From: Allohahella marinimesophila
Lineage (GTDB): Bacteria > Pseudomonadota > Gammaproteobacteria > Pseudomonadales > Oleiphilaceae
Assembly (NCBI RefSeq): GCF_039538005.1
Contig: NZ_BAABBO010000019.1
Span: forward strand, 1 to 64,000
Direction of reading: 5' to 3'
DNA length: 64,000 nt
The translations under genes were made by a program, and so were the position numbers. Shown here piece after piece: positions 49,986 to 59,530 of the stretch. The first letter of the stretch is position 1, and each line of letters begins with the position of its first letter. The notes beneath the pieces are model-generated. The model worked only from the letters and a program-made list of their open reading frames with translations, was not told the DNA's origin and did not search any database.

Positions 49986-51371
49986 ATGTTTGAAAACCTG
50001 ACCGAACGATTATCATCGAGCCTCCGGAAAGTGACCGGTCAGGCCAAACTGACCGAAGACAATATTAAGGATACGCTGCGTGAAGTAAGGATGGCGCTGC
50101 TGGAGGCGGACGTCGCGCTTCCGGTCGTGAAGGCCTTTGTCGAGCAGGTCAAGCAGGGCGCTGTTGGCGCTGAAGTATCCAGAGCGCTGTCTCCTGGCCA
50201 GGCATTCGTCAAACTGGTGCAACAGGAACTCGTCGCCGTGATGGGTGGCGGTAATCAGGATATCAATCTCGCGACGCAGCCGCCCGCCATCATACTCATG
50301 GCAGGTCTCCAGGGCGCTGGTAAAACGACCTCTGCTGCCAAGCTCGCGCGCTATCTCAAGCAGGAAAAGAAGAAGTCGGTCATGCTCGTCAGTGCAGACG
50401 TCTATCGACCTGCGGCCATCAAGCAGCTCGAGACCCTCGCGAAAGACGTCAAGGCGGATTTCTTCCCGAGCGATCTGACGCAGACTCCTGTCGAGATAGC
50501 CAAGGCTGCGATGGCGGAAGCCAGGCGTCGGGTCAAGGACGTGTTGATCGTCGATACCGCGGGTCGCCTGGCTATCGACGAAGCCATGATGGACGAAATC
50601 AAGGCCATGCATGCCGCGCTCAATCCCATCGAGACCCTCTTCGTGGTCGATGCGATGACCGGTCAGGATGCGGCTAATACCGCCCAGGCCTTCAATGAGG
50701 CCTTGCCCCTGACCGGCGTCATTCTGTCCAAGGCCGACGGTGACGCACGAGGTGGTGCTGCGCTGTCGGTTCGTCATATCACCGGCAAGCCGATCAAATT
50801 TATAGGTGTTGGCGAAAAGACCGACGCGCTGGAGCGATTTCACCCGGACCGGATAGCCTCAAGAATCCTCGGTATGGGCGACGTTATGTCCCTTATTGAG
50901 GATGCCGAGCGCAAACTTGACCGTGGCAAGGCTGAGAAATTTGCATCCAAGGTCTCCAAGGGCAAGGGCTTCAACCTGGAAGATTTTCGCGATCAGTTGC
51001 AGCAGATGAAGCGTATGGGCGGCATGGCCGGCATGCTCGACAAGCTGCCCGGCATGGGGCAGCTCTCCCAGGCCGCCCAGTCTCAGGTGAACGACAAGTC
51101 GCTTGGCCGTATGGAGGCTATCATCGGTTCCATGACGCCCAAAGAGCGACAGTATCCGGACATCATCAATCCTTCGAGGAAGAAGCGGATTGCCGAGGGT
51201 TGTGGGCAGCCTCTCCAGGACGTCAACAAGTTGCTCAAACAGCACAAGCAGATGCAGAAGATGATGAAACGCTTCAGCAAGAAAGGCGGCATGATGAATA
51301 TGATGCGCGGCATGGGTGGGATGATGCCGCCAGGCGGTGGAGGCGGAATGCCGCCCTTCGGAAAATTCTGA
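49986..51371 (+). CDS. ffh: Signal recognition particle protein Ffh
   Basis: A 461-residue SRP54-type GTPase that directs nascent membrane proteins to the Sec translocon. The N domain (about 1-85) is followed by the G domain with G1 GLQGAGKTT (about 107-115), VDTAGRLAID and TKXD-type SKADGDARGGAALS, and by a Met-rich M domain. The C-terminal tail, MRGMGGMMPPGGGGGMPPFG, is Gly/Met/Pro-rich as usual. Length is normal. It precedes rpsP by 138 bp, within the typical ffh-rpsP-rimM-trmD-rplS order. Confidence 0.97.
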   Translation: MFENLTERLSSSLRKVTGQAKLTEDNIKDTLREVRMALLEADVALPVVKAFVEQVKQGAVGAEVSRALSPGQAFVKLVQQELVAVMGGGNQDINLATQPPAIILMAGLQGAGKTTSAAKLARYLKQEKKKSVMLVSADVYRPAAIKQLETLAKDVKADFFPSDLTQTPVEIAKAAMAEARRRVKDVLIVDTAGRLAIDEAMMDEIKAMHAALNPIETLFVVDAMTGQDAANTAQAFNEALPLTGVILSKADGDARGGAALSVRHITGKPIKFIGVGEKTDALERFHPDRIASRILGMGDVMSLIEDAERKLDRGKAEKFASKVSKGKGFNLEDFRDQLQQMKRMGGMAGMLDKLPGMGQLSQAAQSQVNDKSLGRMEAIIGSMTPKERQYPDIINPSRKKRIAEGCGQPLQDVNKLLKQHKQMQKMMKRFSKKGGMMNMMRGMGGMMPPGGGGGMPPFGKF

Positions 51372-51406
51372 ACAGCGGCGCGCTTCCAACCTCGACAAGT
51401 ATGAGG

Positions 51407-51412
51407 TACAAT
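51407..51412 (+). promoter_or_regulatory. Possible -10 box upstream of rpsP
   Basis: TACAAT at 51407-51412 lies 98 bp before the rpsP ATG, just past the ffh stop, in a region free of genes. The -35 region is poor (TTCCA near 51384). A separate promoter for the ribosomal-protein operon is expected here. Confidence 0.35.
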
Positions 51413-51509
51413 GCGCGCCCTCAAAAGAGGCTGCTTGAGTATGTCTGGCTGAATGCCATTCCAGCTGCCTTTGACCAGACATCGAGTACATAACAGAGAG
51501 AAAGCATTC

Positions 51510-51767
51510 ATGGTAACTATCCGACTTTCGCGCGGCGGATCGAAGAAGCGTCCGTTCTATCACATTCACGTTACAGATAGCCGGAAAGCCAGAGACGGCC
51601 GCTTCATCGAGCGTATTGGCTTCTTCAACCCGACTGCGCGCGGTCAGGAAGAGTCAGTTCGTCTGGACACAGAGCGTCTGAGCTACTGGCAGGGCGTAGG
51701 CGCACAGCTGTCCGAGCGTGTTGCCTCTATCGTCAAGAAGCTGCCAGCTGCTGAACAGGCTGCCTGA
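51510..51767 (+). CDS. rpsP: 30S ribosomal protein S16
   Basis: An 85-residue S16 protein starting MVTIRLSRGGSKKRPFYHIH, the canonical S16 opening, with FIERIGFFNP and the conserved DTERLSYW segment. Length is normal (E. coli 82). GAGAGAAA precedes the ATG at 51510; the longer upstream frame has no support. It is the first gene of the rpsP-rimM-trmD-rplS operon. Confidence 0.97.
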   Translation: MVTIRLSRGGSKKRPFYHIHVTDSRKARDGRFIERIGFFNPTARGQEESVRLDTERLSYWQGVGAQLSERVASIVKKLPAAEQAA

Positions 51768-51786
51768 TTCAGCGCCCGAAGCTACG

Positions 51787-52350
51787 TTGCCCTTGAACGA
51801 GGTTGCCTCCCCCCAGCGCTTGCTAGTAGGCCGCCTTGGAGCGTCTTACGGTGTGCAGGGGTGGATGAAGCTGCAGTCGTTTACCGACGAGCCTGACGCC
51901 ATCTTCGACTATCATCCCTGGATGCTACAGCTCCGGGATGCGCTTGCTTCTGACGAGCTCATAGCGGTGCCTAAAACTGAGACCCGTCAACATGGTGGCT
52001 CCTGGTTGGTGCGCTTGCAGGGGTGTCAGAACAAGGAAGAGGCAGCTGTTTACGCAGGGGCCAGCATTTTCGTCGATCGTGACAGCTTGCCGGCGCTTGG
52101 TGAGGAAGGCTTCTACTGGCATCAGCTGGTAGGGCTCAGAGTTCGAAATCGCGCTGGAGAAGATCTTGGGCGAGTGAAAAAGCTGATTGAAACCGGGGCC
52201 AACGATGTTCTGGTCTTGACGGTGGACAAGACCGCGCTGCCTTACTCTGATGGCGGAGAGAGATTGATTCCTCTGCTATTTGGTTCGGTGGTGCTGAATG
52301 TCGATCTGAGCCAGGCGCTCATCGAAGTTGACTGGGGTTCGGACTACTAG
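51787..52350 (+). CDS. rimM: 16S rRNA processing protein RimM
   Basis: About 187 residues. The N-terminal RimM domain starts LLVGRLGASYGVQGWMKLQS, and the C-terminal PRC-barrel contains GEDLGRVKKLIETGANDVLV and ERLIPLLFGSVVLNVDL. RimM helps mature the 30S head and binds S19. The frame stays open back to a GTG at 51718 that overlaps rpsP by 50 bp; the TTG at 51787, 20 bp after the rpsP stop, gives the family length (E. coli 182), and a TTG at 51793 is equally possible. No start has a clear ribosome-binding site. The stop overlaps the trmD start by one base (TAGTG). Confidence 0.93.
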   Translation: MPLNEVASPQRLLVGRLGASYGVQGWMKLQSFTDEPDAIFDYHPWMLQLRDALASDELIAVPKTETRQHGGSWLVRLQGCQNKEEAAVYAGASIFVDRDSLPALGEEGFYWHQLVGLRVRNRAGEDLGRVKKLIETGANDVLVLTVDKTALPYSDGGERLIPLLFGSVVLNVDLSQALIEVDWGSDY

Positions 52351-53042
52351 TGCGATTCGGTGTCGTGACGCTGTTTCCCGAGATGTTTGCCGCTGTCACT
52401 GATTACGGCGTCAGTGGAAGGGCTTTCAGGGAAGGTCTGGTGTCCCTGGAGACGGTGTCGCCGAGGGACTTTACCTCGGATCGTCATCGAACTGTCGATG
52501 ATCGACCTTACGGTGGCGGTCAAGGCATGCTTATGCTGGCCGATCCATTGATGCAGGCTACCAGGCAGTTGCAGGGTCGCGGAGATTTTGCTGGAGAAGG
52601 ACGACGGTCGAAGACCGTGTATTTTTCGCCCCGAGGGCGGCGCATGAGCCATCAGCTCATCGCTGACGCTGCATCAGCGGACGCACTGATTATGGTGTGC
52701 GGGCGTTATGAAGGGGTCGATCAACGTTTTATCGATCTCGCTATCGACGAGGAATGGTCGATGGGAGATTTTGTTGTCAGTGGTGGTGAATATGCCGCAC
52801 TGGCAGCGATAGATGCCATCACGCGGCTTTTGCCAGGCGTGTTGGGTCATCAGAATTCTGCTGCTGACGACTCGTTCGTCAATGGCTTGTTGGAAGGGCC
52901 GCAGTATACGCGCCCCGAAGTGTTTGAAGGCGTACAGGTTCCGGAGGTGCTGTTGAGCGGCGATCATGCTCGAATTACAGCCTGGCGGAAAGCGAAGTCG
53001 CTCGAGCTTACTCGGCGGCTGAGACCAGATTTGCTCGATTGA
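52350..53042 (+). CDS. trmD: tRNA (guanine37-N1)-methyltransferase
   Basis: A 230-residue SPOUT-class enzyme that makes m1G37 in tRNAs for Leu, Pro and Arg, preventing +1 frameshifts. It begins MRFGVVTLFPEMFAAVTDYG, has the catalytic YGGGQGMLMLADP (with the conserved Asp after it) and the trefoil-knot SAM site VSGGEYAALAAIDAITRLLP. Starts with GTG at 52350, overlapping the rimM stop. Length is slightly shorter than E. coli TrmD (255) but complete. It ends 78 bp before rplS. Confidence 0.97.
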   Translation: MRFGVVTLFPEMFAAVTDYGVSGRAFREGLVSLETVSPRDFTSDRHRTVDDRPYGGGQGMLMLADPLMQATRQLQGRGDFAGEGRRSKTVYFSPRGRRMSHQLIADAASADALIMVCGRYEGVDQRFIDLAIDEEWSMGDFVVSGGEYAALAAIDAITRLLPGVLGHQNSAADDSFVNGLLEGPQYTRPEVFEGVQVPEVLLSGDHARITAWRKAKSLELTRRLRPDLLD

Positions 53043-53068
53043 TAAACTTTAGGTTCAGACCTTATAAT
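53039..53068 (+). promoter_or_regulatory. Promoter of rplS
   Basis: TTGATA (53039-53044) and TATAAT (53063-53068) are separated by 18 bp. The -35 box overlaps the trmD stop. The expected start of transcription, about 53075, leaves a 45-nt leader to the rplS ATG. This would let rplS be expressed in addition to read-through from the operon. Confidence 0.6.
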
Positions 53069-53120
53069 TTCAGTATCAGCCTCTGCTGTTGAGAGCACAG
53101 GCGCGAAAGGAGACGGAAAG

Positions 53121-53480
53121 ATGACCACACGTAACCCGATTATCAGCCAGATCGAATCGGAACAGATGTCGAAAGAAGTGCCTGTTTTCAGTACCGGTGA
53201 TACGGTTGTGGTCAGCGTGAAAGTCAAGGAAGGTGCTCGTGAGCGTCTTCAGGCTTTCGAAGGCGTTGTCATTGGCAAGCGTAATCGCGGCATGAACAGT
53301 GCGTTCACAGTACGCAAGGTCAGCTACGGCGTTGGCGTTGAGCGGACCTTCCAGACTTTCAGCTCAGTGGTCGACAGCATCACTCTGAAGCGTCGCGGCG
53401 ATGTGCGCAAAGCCAAGTTGTACTACATCCGTGATCTGAGCGGCAAGGCTGCCAGAATCAAGGAAAAGCTGGGTAAGTAA
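53121..53480 (+). CDS. rplS: 50S ribosomal protein L19
   Basis: A 119-residue L19 protein with the conserved DTVVVSVKVKEGARERLQAF and FEGVVIGKRNRGMNSAFTVR blocks. AAAGGAGA upstream of the ATG is a strong ribosome-binding site. Length matches E. coli L19 (115). It is the last gene of the operon. Confidence 0.98.
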   Translation: MTTRNPIISQIESEQMSKEVPVFSTGDTVVVSVKVKEGARERLQAFEGVVIGKRNRGMNSAFTVRKVSYGVGVERTFQTFSSVVDSITLKRRGDVRKAKLYYIRDLSGKAARIKEKLGK

Positions 53481-53808
53481 GCCAGCGTTGTCCGTCGGGC
53501 GATCTGGCTTAATGGCCTCGTCGCCCGGTTCAGGATTTTTCCATAGACTTCCTTAAAGACGTTTTGCGAGCTGGCGCTACCGTTGTGCTTTCGCTTGTCT
53601 GAAATTCTTCGCTGTCCTTTCAATCCTTCCTGTCTTTCTTAGTCTGTCCTGGTGGTCGGATTCTGTTGTGCCGTTCGAAATGGCGCTTGTTCGCTATGAG
53701 CCATGACATCGATCTGAATAAATAGTAATGCGTTCTGTGCGTTGTCAGCTGGAATTTTACTGCCGTGTAGCGTTAGCTTAGTGACCTGATTTCTTCTTTT
53801 GGAACTGA
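53481..53808. other. Intergenic region after rplS
   Basis: These 328 bp contain, about 15-50 bp after the rplS stop, an imperfect hairpin (CGGGCGA ... TCGCCCG) that is followed some bases later by TTTTT. It is a weak candidate for the operon terminator. The rest is pyrimidine-rich without recognisable genes. The upstream region of the DsbC-like gene must lie at its right end. Confidence 0.5.
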
Positions 53809-54660
53809 ATGATGTCAACGCTGTCTCCTTTGTCCATCTCCTCCCTGATTAATTCCCGATACGTGCTCAGGCTTGCTTGCCTGAGTTTTGCGGTTGGCGG
53901 ACTGAACGCAGGGCTTGTTTCTGCTGCTGAGGAGCAGAAGTCGGGCCACAGCCAGGCGCCAGCGCTGCCAGAACAGTCCGGCGAAATGCAGGCAGATGAA
54001 GAGGCTGCCATTCGGTCGAGGCTCATGAGCGCTGTGCCCGGCCTTGAAGTGGCCAGAATCAGTATCAGCCCGATTCCAAATGTATATGAAATAGAGACGG
54101 CCAATCAGCAACTGTTGTACGTGAGCGCCAGTGGCGACTATTTCATCGCTGGTGACATCTTCAAGCTTGAAGAGGGTCGTATCGTCAATCTGGCTGAAGA
54201 GCGACGCGAGTCTGCTCGTGCGGAGGCCATCGCGAGCGTTCCGCAAACTGATAAGGTCGTATTCAAGCCTGAAGGTGAGCCACGCGCCGTGGTCAATGTG
54301 TTCACTGATGTCGACTGCGGATATTGCAGAAAGCTTCATCAGGAAGTGCCAGCGTTGCTCAAGCAGGGCATACAGGTGAATTACCTGGCATTCCCTCGTG
54401 CTGGCGTAGGGTCGTCCAGTTATGACAAGCTGGTGGCTGTCTGGTGTGCTGACGACCGCCTCGAGGCCATGAATCAGGCCAAGGCAGGAAAGTCGGTGCC
54501 GCTCAAGCAGTGTACCAACGGTGTCGCTTCACAATACGACCTTGGTGGGAAGATCGGTATCTCTGGAACGCCTGCTATCGTTCTGGATGATGGCCGCCTG
54601 ATCCCCGGCTATCTCCCAGCCGATATGCTCACGCAGAATCTGGGGCTCAGCAAGCTCTGA
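53809..54660 (+). CDS. DsbC-like thiol:disulfide interchange protein
   Basis: A 283-residue periplasmic protein. A signal peptide (about 1-40, hydrophobic part LRLACLSFAVGGLNAGLVSA) is followed by a DsbC/DsbG-type N-terminal domain (about 70-125, EVARISISPIPNVYEIETAN) and a thioredoxin-fold domain with CGYC (about 166-169) and cis-Pro in ISGTPAIVLDDG. Two more cysteines (in VWCADD and KQCTNG) match the second disulfide of DsbC. It would isomerise wrong disulfides with help from DsbD. GGAACTGA precedes tandem ATGs. It is upstream of hom, as dsbC is in pseudomonads, which supports DsbC over DsbG. Confidence 0.93.
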   Translation: MMSTLSPLSISSLINSRYVLRLACLSFAVGGLNAGLVSAAEEQKSGHSQAPALPEQSGEMQADEEAAIRSRLMSAVPGLEVARISISPIPNVYEIETANQQLLYVSASGDYFIAGDIFKLEEGRIVNLAEERRESARAEAIASVPQTDKVVFKPEGEPRAVVNVFTDVDCGYCRKLHQEVPALLKQGIQVNYLAFPRAGVGSSSYDKLVAVWCADDRLEAMNQAKAGKSVPLKQCTNGVASQYDLGGKIGISGTPAIVLDDGRLIPGYLPADMLTQNLGLSKL

Positions 54661-54803
54661 GGCAGCGGGTCAGATTGACTTGAGGCAGGGCACGGAGTAT
54701 CTTCTGGCGCCCGCTGGCGGAGTCCGGCTCCCGCGCCGATTGCCGGTGAGGGTGCTCTGCCAGGTCATCAATCCAGACCACCAGAAAGAGCAGCAGCCAG
54801 AGC

Positions 54804-56180
54804 ATGCAAAGCAATCCTTCAAGCACAGGGTCTGAGTCTCCAAAGGCTCCCTTTGTCAGTAGTTTTCGAAAAGATGATCCCCTGAGAATCGGTCTTTGCG
54901 GACTCGGTACAGTGGGCAAAGCCGTCATCAACGTGCTGCAGCGCAATGCGGATCTCATCGCCCACAGGGCTGGGCGCCCGCTCAGTATCATCAACTGCGC
55001 CTCTCGTCGTTATTACGAGACCGACGGTCTTGATCCCGATATTTTCAGCGGAGACGTGCTCGCTTCAGCTGATCGGGATGATGTCGATGTCATCGTGGAA
55101 CTTATTGGCGGCACCACCACCGCCTACGAACTCGTTCGTCGCGCAATCACCAATGGCAAACACGTGGTGACGGCCAACAAGGCCCTCCTGGCTGAGCACG
55201 GAAACGAGTTGTTCGATCTTGCGCGGGAGCATGGCGTCGTCATCGCCTTCGAAGCCGCCGTTGCTGGTGGCATTCCGATCATCAAGGCCTTGCGTGAAGG
55301 GTTGGCGGGTAACCGTATCGATGCGATCGCCGGCATTATCAATGGTACTGGAAATTTTATCCTGACTGAAATGCAGCGCGAAGGCAGCGACTTCTTTGAT
55401 GTGCTCGCCGAAGCACAAGCACGAGGGTACGCGGAAGCTGATCCGACTTTTGATGTTGAAGGTATCGACGCTGCACACAAGCTGGCACTGATGGCTTCAA
55501 TAGCTTTTGGTATGCCGCTGGCATTCGAAAGAACTTACACCGAAGGCATCAGCAGGCTTACCCCCTTTGATATTCAGCACGCCGCGCAGCTCGGCTATAT
55601 CGTCAAGCATCTGGGTATCGCCCGCAGGCATGAAGGCGGCGTGGAGCTTAGAGTTCATCCTGCGCTGGTGCCAGACTGGCATCTGCTCGCGCGTATCGAT
55701 GGCGTGCTAAACGCAGTAGTCGTTCATGCTGATGCCGTTGGTCAGACGCTGTATTGCGGGGCCGGTGCCGGTGGTGAGGCTACCGCCTCAGCGGTCATTG
55801 CCGATCTCGTTGATCTGGCTCGTCACGATGGTACCTCTACACCGATGCTCGGCACACTGTTGAGCAAACTCACGGACCAGCATTGTCTTGACATCAACGA
55901 TGTAGAATCCGCGTTCTATATCCGTCTATTTGCTCGAGATGAACCAGGCGTTCTGGCCTCGGTGGCGACGATACTCAGCAATGAGGGCATCAATATCGAG
56001 TCGATCATGCAAAAGGAAAGTGACGAGCAGAATGGCCTCATTCCTATCGTACTGCTAACCCATCGTGTACAGGAAAGCCGCATGAACAAGGCACTGGCCA
56101 GCATGGCGGACCTTGATCAGATCATCGGAGAGCCAGTTCGTATCCGTGTGGCTGATCTTTTACTCGACCACAGAAACTAG
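54804..56180 (+). CDS. hom: Homoserine dehydrogenase
   Basis: A 458-residue enzyme that reduces aspartate semialdehyde to homoserine, for threonine and methionine. The NAD(P)-binding loop GLCGLGTVGKAV lies at about residues 29-40; the catalytic part has AAVAGGIPIIKAL (about 150) and INGTGNFILTEM (about 180), and a C-terminal ACT domain begins DEPGVLASVATILSNEGINI. The ACT domain suggests feedback control by threonine. The start ATG at 54804 gives a 23-residue Ser-rich lead before the usual start. It is 8 bp ahead of thrC in a clear operon. Confidence 0.96.
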   Translation: MQSNPSSTGSESPKAPFVSSFRKDDPLRIGLCGLGTVGKAVINVLQRNADLIAHRAGRPLSIINCASRRYYETDGLDPDIFSGDVLASADRDDVDVIVELIGGTTTAYELVRRAITNGKHVVTANKALLAEHGNELFDLAREHGVVIAFEAAVAGGIPIIKALREGLAGNRIDAIAGIINGTGNFILTEMQREGSDFFDVLAEAQARGYAEADPTFDVEGIDAAHKLALMASIAFGMPLAFERTYTEGISRLTPFDIQHAAQLGYIVKHLGIARRHEGGVELRVHPALVPDWHLLARIDGVLNAVVVHADAVGQTLYCGAGAGGEATASAVIADLVDLARHDGTSTPMLGTLLSKLTDQHCLDINDVESAFYIRLFARDEPGVLASVATILSNEGINIESIMQKESDEQNGLIPIVLLTHRVQESRMNKALASMADLDQIIGEPVRIRVADLLLDHRN

Positions 56181-56188
56181 GATTCACC

Positions 56189-57583
56189 GTGAAATACATC
56201 AGCACCCGAGGGCAGGCGCCTGCACTCAACTTTGAAGACGTGGTTCTCACCGGTCTGGCGCCCGATGGCGGCCTTTATGTGCCGACACATCTGCCCGAAT
56301 TCAGCGTAGAAAAGCTTCAGGCCTTGCGCTCGGCGTCTTATCAGGAGCTGGCGGTAGAGGTCATGATGCCGTTCGTCGGCGACTCGATTGATCGCGAAAC
56401 CTTCACTGAGATGGTGCACGACACCTATGCGGCCTTCAACCACGATGCCATCGCACCTCTGAAGCAGTTGGAGGCCGATGTCTGGTTGCTGGAGCTGTTT
56501 CACGGACCCACCCTGGCGTTCAAGGATTTTGCGCTGCAACTGCTTGGTCGGCTGTTCGACTACTTCCTCGCCAAGCGGCAGCAGAAAGTCGTGATCATGG
56601 GGGCTACCTCTGGAGACACTGGCTCGGCGGCCATCGATGGCTGCAAGCGCTCGGCCTGGGTCGACATGTTCATTCTGCATCCTCACGGCCGGGTGTCGGA
56701 AGTGCAGCGGCGTCAGATGACGTCGATACTTGAACCAAATGTCTTCAATATCGCGGTTGAAGGCAATTTCGACGACTGCCAGAGGATGGTCAAGGCCAGC
56801 TTTGCTGATCAGAGTTTCCTGAAGGGCAGGCAACTGGTGGCAGTCAATTCGATTAACTGGGCCAGAATCATGGCGCAGATCGTGTATTATTTTTACGCTG
56901 CGCTGCGGCTCGGCGCGCCATCGAGATCGGTCGCCTTCTCGGTGCCAACAGGCAATTTCGGCGATATCTTCGCCGGATACCTCGCCAAGCAAATGGGCTT
57001 GCCAATTACCCAGCTGGTGGTCGCTACCAACAGGAACGATATTCTTCACCGCTTCCTGGCGAGCAACCGCTACGAGCAGGCGCCGCTCGAGCACACGTTG
57101 TCGCCAAGCATGGATATCGTCGTCAGCTCGAATTTCGAGCGTCTGTTGTTCGATCTGCATCACCGTGATGGCCAGGCCCTGGCAGATCTCATGAAGCGAA
57201 TGAGCACTGAAACCGTCAGCATCGAAGACGTCGCCTGGCAGAAGGCTCGTGCCCTGTTCGACTCGGCGGCCGTGAGCGATGAAGAAACAACCCGCGTGAT
57301 CGGCGAACGCTGGAAGCGCAGTAATGAACTGCTCGATCCGCATACGGCGATTGGTTACAAGGCGGCGATCGATTGTCGACGCGATCCCGCTGTACCAATG
57401 GTAGTGCTCGGTACTGCACACCCTGCAAAATTTGCGGAAGCCGTGCGGAAATCGGGTGCGGCCTCGGATCCTGTGTTGCCGCCATTCCTGGCTGATCTCA
57501 TGGACAGGGAGGAACGCTTCGAGGTGTTGCCGAACGACCTGAAAGCAGTGCAGTCATCCATGGTCTCGGCGCTGAAACTCTGA
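56189..57583 (+). CDS. thrC: Threonine synthase
   Basis: A 464-residue PLP enzyme that makes threonine from O-phosphohomoserine. The PLP lysine is in HGPTLAFKDFALQLLG (about residues 105-120), and ATSGDTGSAA (about 147-156) binds the substrate. This is the type found in E. coli and yeast, starting MKYISTRGQAP. The start is GTG at 56189 with AGGA upstream, 8 bp after hom. Nothing unusual was seen. Confidence 0.96.
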   Translation: MKYISTRGQAPALNFEDVVLTGLAPDGGLYVPTHLPEFSVEKLQALRSASYQELAVEVMMPFVGDSIDRETFTEMVHDTYAAFNHDAIAPLKQLEADVWLLELFHGPTLAFKDFALQLLGRLFDYFLAKRQQKVVIMGATSGDTGSAAIDGCKRSAWVDMFILHPHGRVSEVQRRQMTSILEPNVFNIAVEGNFDDCQRMVKASFADQSFLKGRQLVAVNSINWARIMAQIVYYFYAALRLGAPSRSVAFSVPTGNFGDIFAGYLAKQMGLPITQLVVATNRNDILHRFLASNRYEQAPLEHTLSPSMDIVVSSNFERLLFDLHHRDGQALADLMKRMSTETVSIEDVAWQKARALFDSAAVSDEETTRVIGERWKRSNELLDPHTAIGYKAAIDCRRDPAVPMVVLGTAHPAKFAEAVRKSGAASDPVLPPFLADLMDREERFEVLPNDLKAVQSSMVSALKL

Positions 57584-57598
57584 TTTGAGGTCCTCTTC

Positions 57599-59431
57599 AT
57601 GAAGGTGATGGACGAAATGGGCAGGGAGTCATCTGCGAAAGATGATGCGCTGCGATTGTCTGTCACCCTCCGTCGCAGACCTGTGCCGGGTGCGGCCTCT
57701 CCGGACGCAGATAGTCTGCTTGACCGTATCTTTCGCGGACGTAATCTATCGGCTGACGAAGTCCTGAACTACGGCCTTGATCGCCTGCTTCTGCCAGACG
57801 ATCTCCTCGGTGTCCAGGAGGCTGCCAGCCATATTGCTACTGCCGTGCAAGATGCGAAGCGTATTCTCGTTGTGGGCGACTTTGATTGTGATGGCGCAAC
57901 CAGTACCGCTGTCGCTGTTCGCGCGCTCCGGCTTTTTGGTAGCAGCCAGATTGACTTCCTGGTACCTAACCGGTTTTCCGACGGGTATGGCCTATCGCCC
58001 CTTATAGTTGAAAAGATTGCCGCCTTGCCGACACCTCCGCAACTGATCATCACGGTGGATAACGGTATCTCGAGCGTTGAAGGGGTGGCGCTGGCCGCAG
58101 AGCTTGGGATCGAGGTGATCATTACTGATCATCACCTTGCTGGCGCCGTTCTGCCTGCCGCGAAGGTCATCGTCAATCCCAATCAGCCCGGATGCAGCTT
58201 TCCTTCCAAGGCGACTGCCGGGGTTGGTGTTATTTTCTATGTCATGTTGGCCACCCGACGTGAGCTGCACTCACGCCAGCATTTTGGCGACAGAAAGCTC
58301 CCCAACCTGGGCAATCTGCTCGATCTCGTGGCCCTGGGTACCGTGGCCGACGTGGTGGCGCTGGATCAGAACAATCGAACGCTGGTGTCGCAGGGCCTGT
58401 CCAGGATACGCAAGGGGCGAAGCTGTGCTGGAATTGCTGCCCTGATACGCGTCGCCGGCCGCGATCCGGAGCGGATGACCGCGAAGGATCTGGGCTATGC
58501 TATTGCGCCGCGCCTGAACGCGGTGGGGCGTATGGATGACATGAGACTGGGTATTCAGTGCCTCCTTTGTGAAGACGCGCTGGAAGCCAGTCAGATTGCT
58601 GGGCGTCTGGATCGCTTCAACACCGAGCGAAAGCAGGTGGAGGCGACCATGCGTTCGCAGGCTGATGAGATTCTCGCCAACATCGATGCCTCAGATGCTG
58701 AAAAGAGTGTGACGGTGTGTCTGTTTGATGAGAGTTGGCATCAGGGTGTAATTGGTATACTCGCGGGTCGTCTGAAAGACCGACAACACAAGCCAACAGT
58801 GATTTTTGCGCCTGCAGGCGAGCGTGTTTCGGTTGAGGACGACGACCTGATAAAGGGTTCGGCCAGGTCGATACCTGGCCTGCATATTCGTGACGCCCTC
58901 GAAATGGTCGCCAGTGCGGAGCCTGAGCTCATTCTTGCCTTTGGTGGGCATGCCATGGCTGCTGGACTGACGATTCGCCGCAGAGACTTCGCTCGATTCA
59001 AATCACGCTTTGAGCAGGTTATTCTGGCCGCTGCAGGTGAGGGTGCTTTTGAGCAGGTCATACATACCGATGGCGATCTTGCCGCACAGGAGTTGTGTAT
59101 TGCGAGTGCTGAAGTCATTGACTCGGCCGGACCCTGGGGCCAGGCTTTTCCCGAGCCCGTCTTCGACGGTCTGTTCAAGGTCATCGAGATCCGCGTAATG
59201 GCGGAGAAACACCTGAAGCTGATGGTCCTGCCTCTGCAGGCGAAGGCCGTCGAATGCCAGCCGCTGCAGGCGCTACTGTTCAATGCACCAGACAGCTGGC
59301 TGAGCTGGGCTGCTGGGGCTGGCGCAGGAACAGCAAAGCCACTCAGGTTGGTTTACCGTCTGGATATCAACGAATTCCGGGGACGACGTGATTTGCAGTT
59401 GATTATTGTGCATTGCGGCATCGAGGCCTGA
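57599..59431 (+). CDS. recJ: Single-stranded-DNA-specific exonuclease RecJ
   Basis: A 610-residue DHH-family 5'-3' exonuclease for recombination and mismatch repair. Seen are motif I VVGDFDCDGATSTAVAVRAL (about 84-103), the DHH motif ITDHHLAG (about 177), DLVALGTVADVVAL, and the DHHA1 region with FGGHAMAAGLTIRRRDF (about 447). Length and order match E. coli RecJ (577). GAGG eight bases before the ATG supports the start. In E. coli, recJ also lies upstream of prfB and lysS. Confidence 0.96.
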   Translation: MKVMDEMGRESSAKDDALRLSVTLRRRPVPGAASPDADSLLDRIFRGRNLSADEVLNYGLDRLLLPDDLLGVQEAASHIATAVQDAKRILVVGDFDCDGATSTAVAVRALRLFGSSQIDFLVPNRFSDGYGLSPLIVEKIAALPTPPQLIITVDNGISSVEGVALAAELGIEVIITDHHLAGAVLPAAKVIVNPNQPGCSFPSKATAGVGVIFYVMLATRRELHSRQHFGDRKLPNLGNLLDLVALGTVADVVALDQNNRTLVSQGLSRIRKGRSCAGIAALIRVAGRDPERMTAKDLGYAIAPRLNAVGRMDDMRLGIQCLLCEDALEASQIAGRLDRFNTERKQVEATMRSQADEILANIDASDAEKSVTVCLFDESWHQGVIGILAGRLKDRQHKPTVIFAPAGERVSVEDDDLIKGSARSIPGLHIRDALEMVASAEPELILAFGGHAMAAGLTIRRRDFARFKSRFEQVILAAAGEGAFEQVIHTDGDLAAQELCIASAEVIDSAGPWGQAFPEPVFDGLFKVIEIRVMAEKHLKLMVLPLQAKAVECQPLQALLFNAPDSWLSWAAGAGAGTAKPLRLVYRLDINEFRGRRDLQLIIVHCGIEA

Positions 59432-59530
59432 TATCCGTATTGTCGTGACTGCTGCGGCATCCAAGCAAAGCTGGGTTCTATACCGCATCAGTTAACGTTA
59501 TAACCACAGTTTAACGAAGAGATAATAGCT

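Noticed and set aside
56177..57421. Minus-strand frame of 414 codons opposite thrC
   Set aside because: Shadow of thrC; no recognisable family and no start signals.
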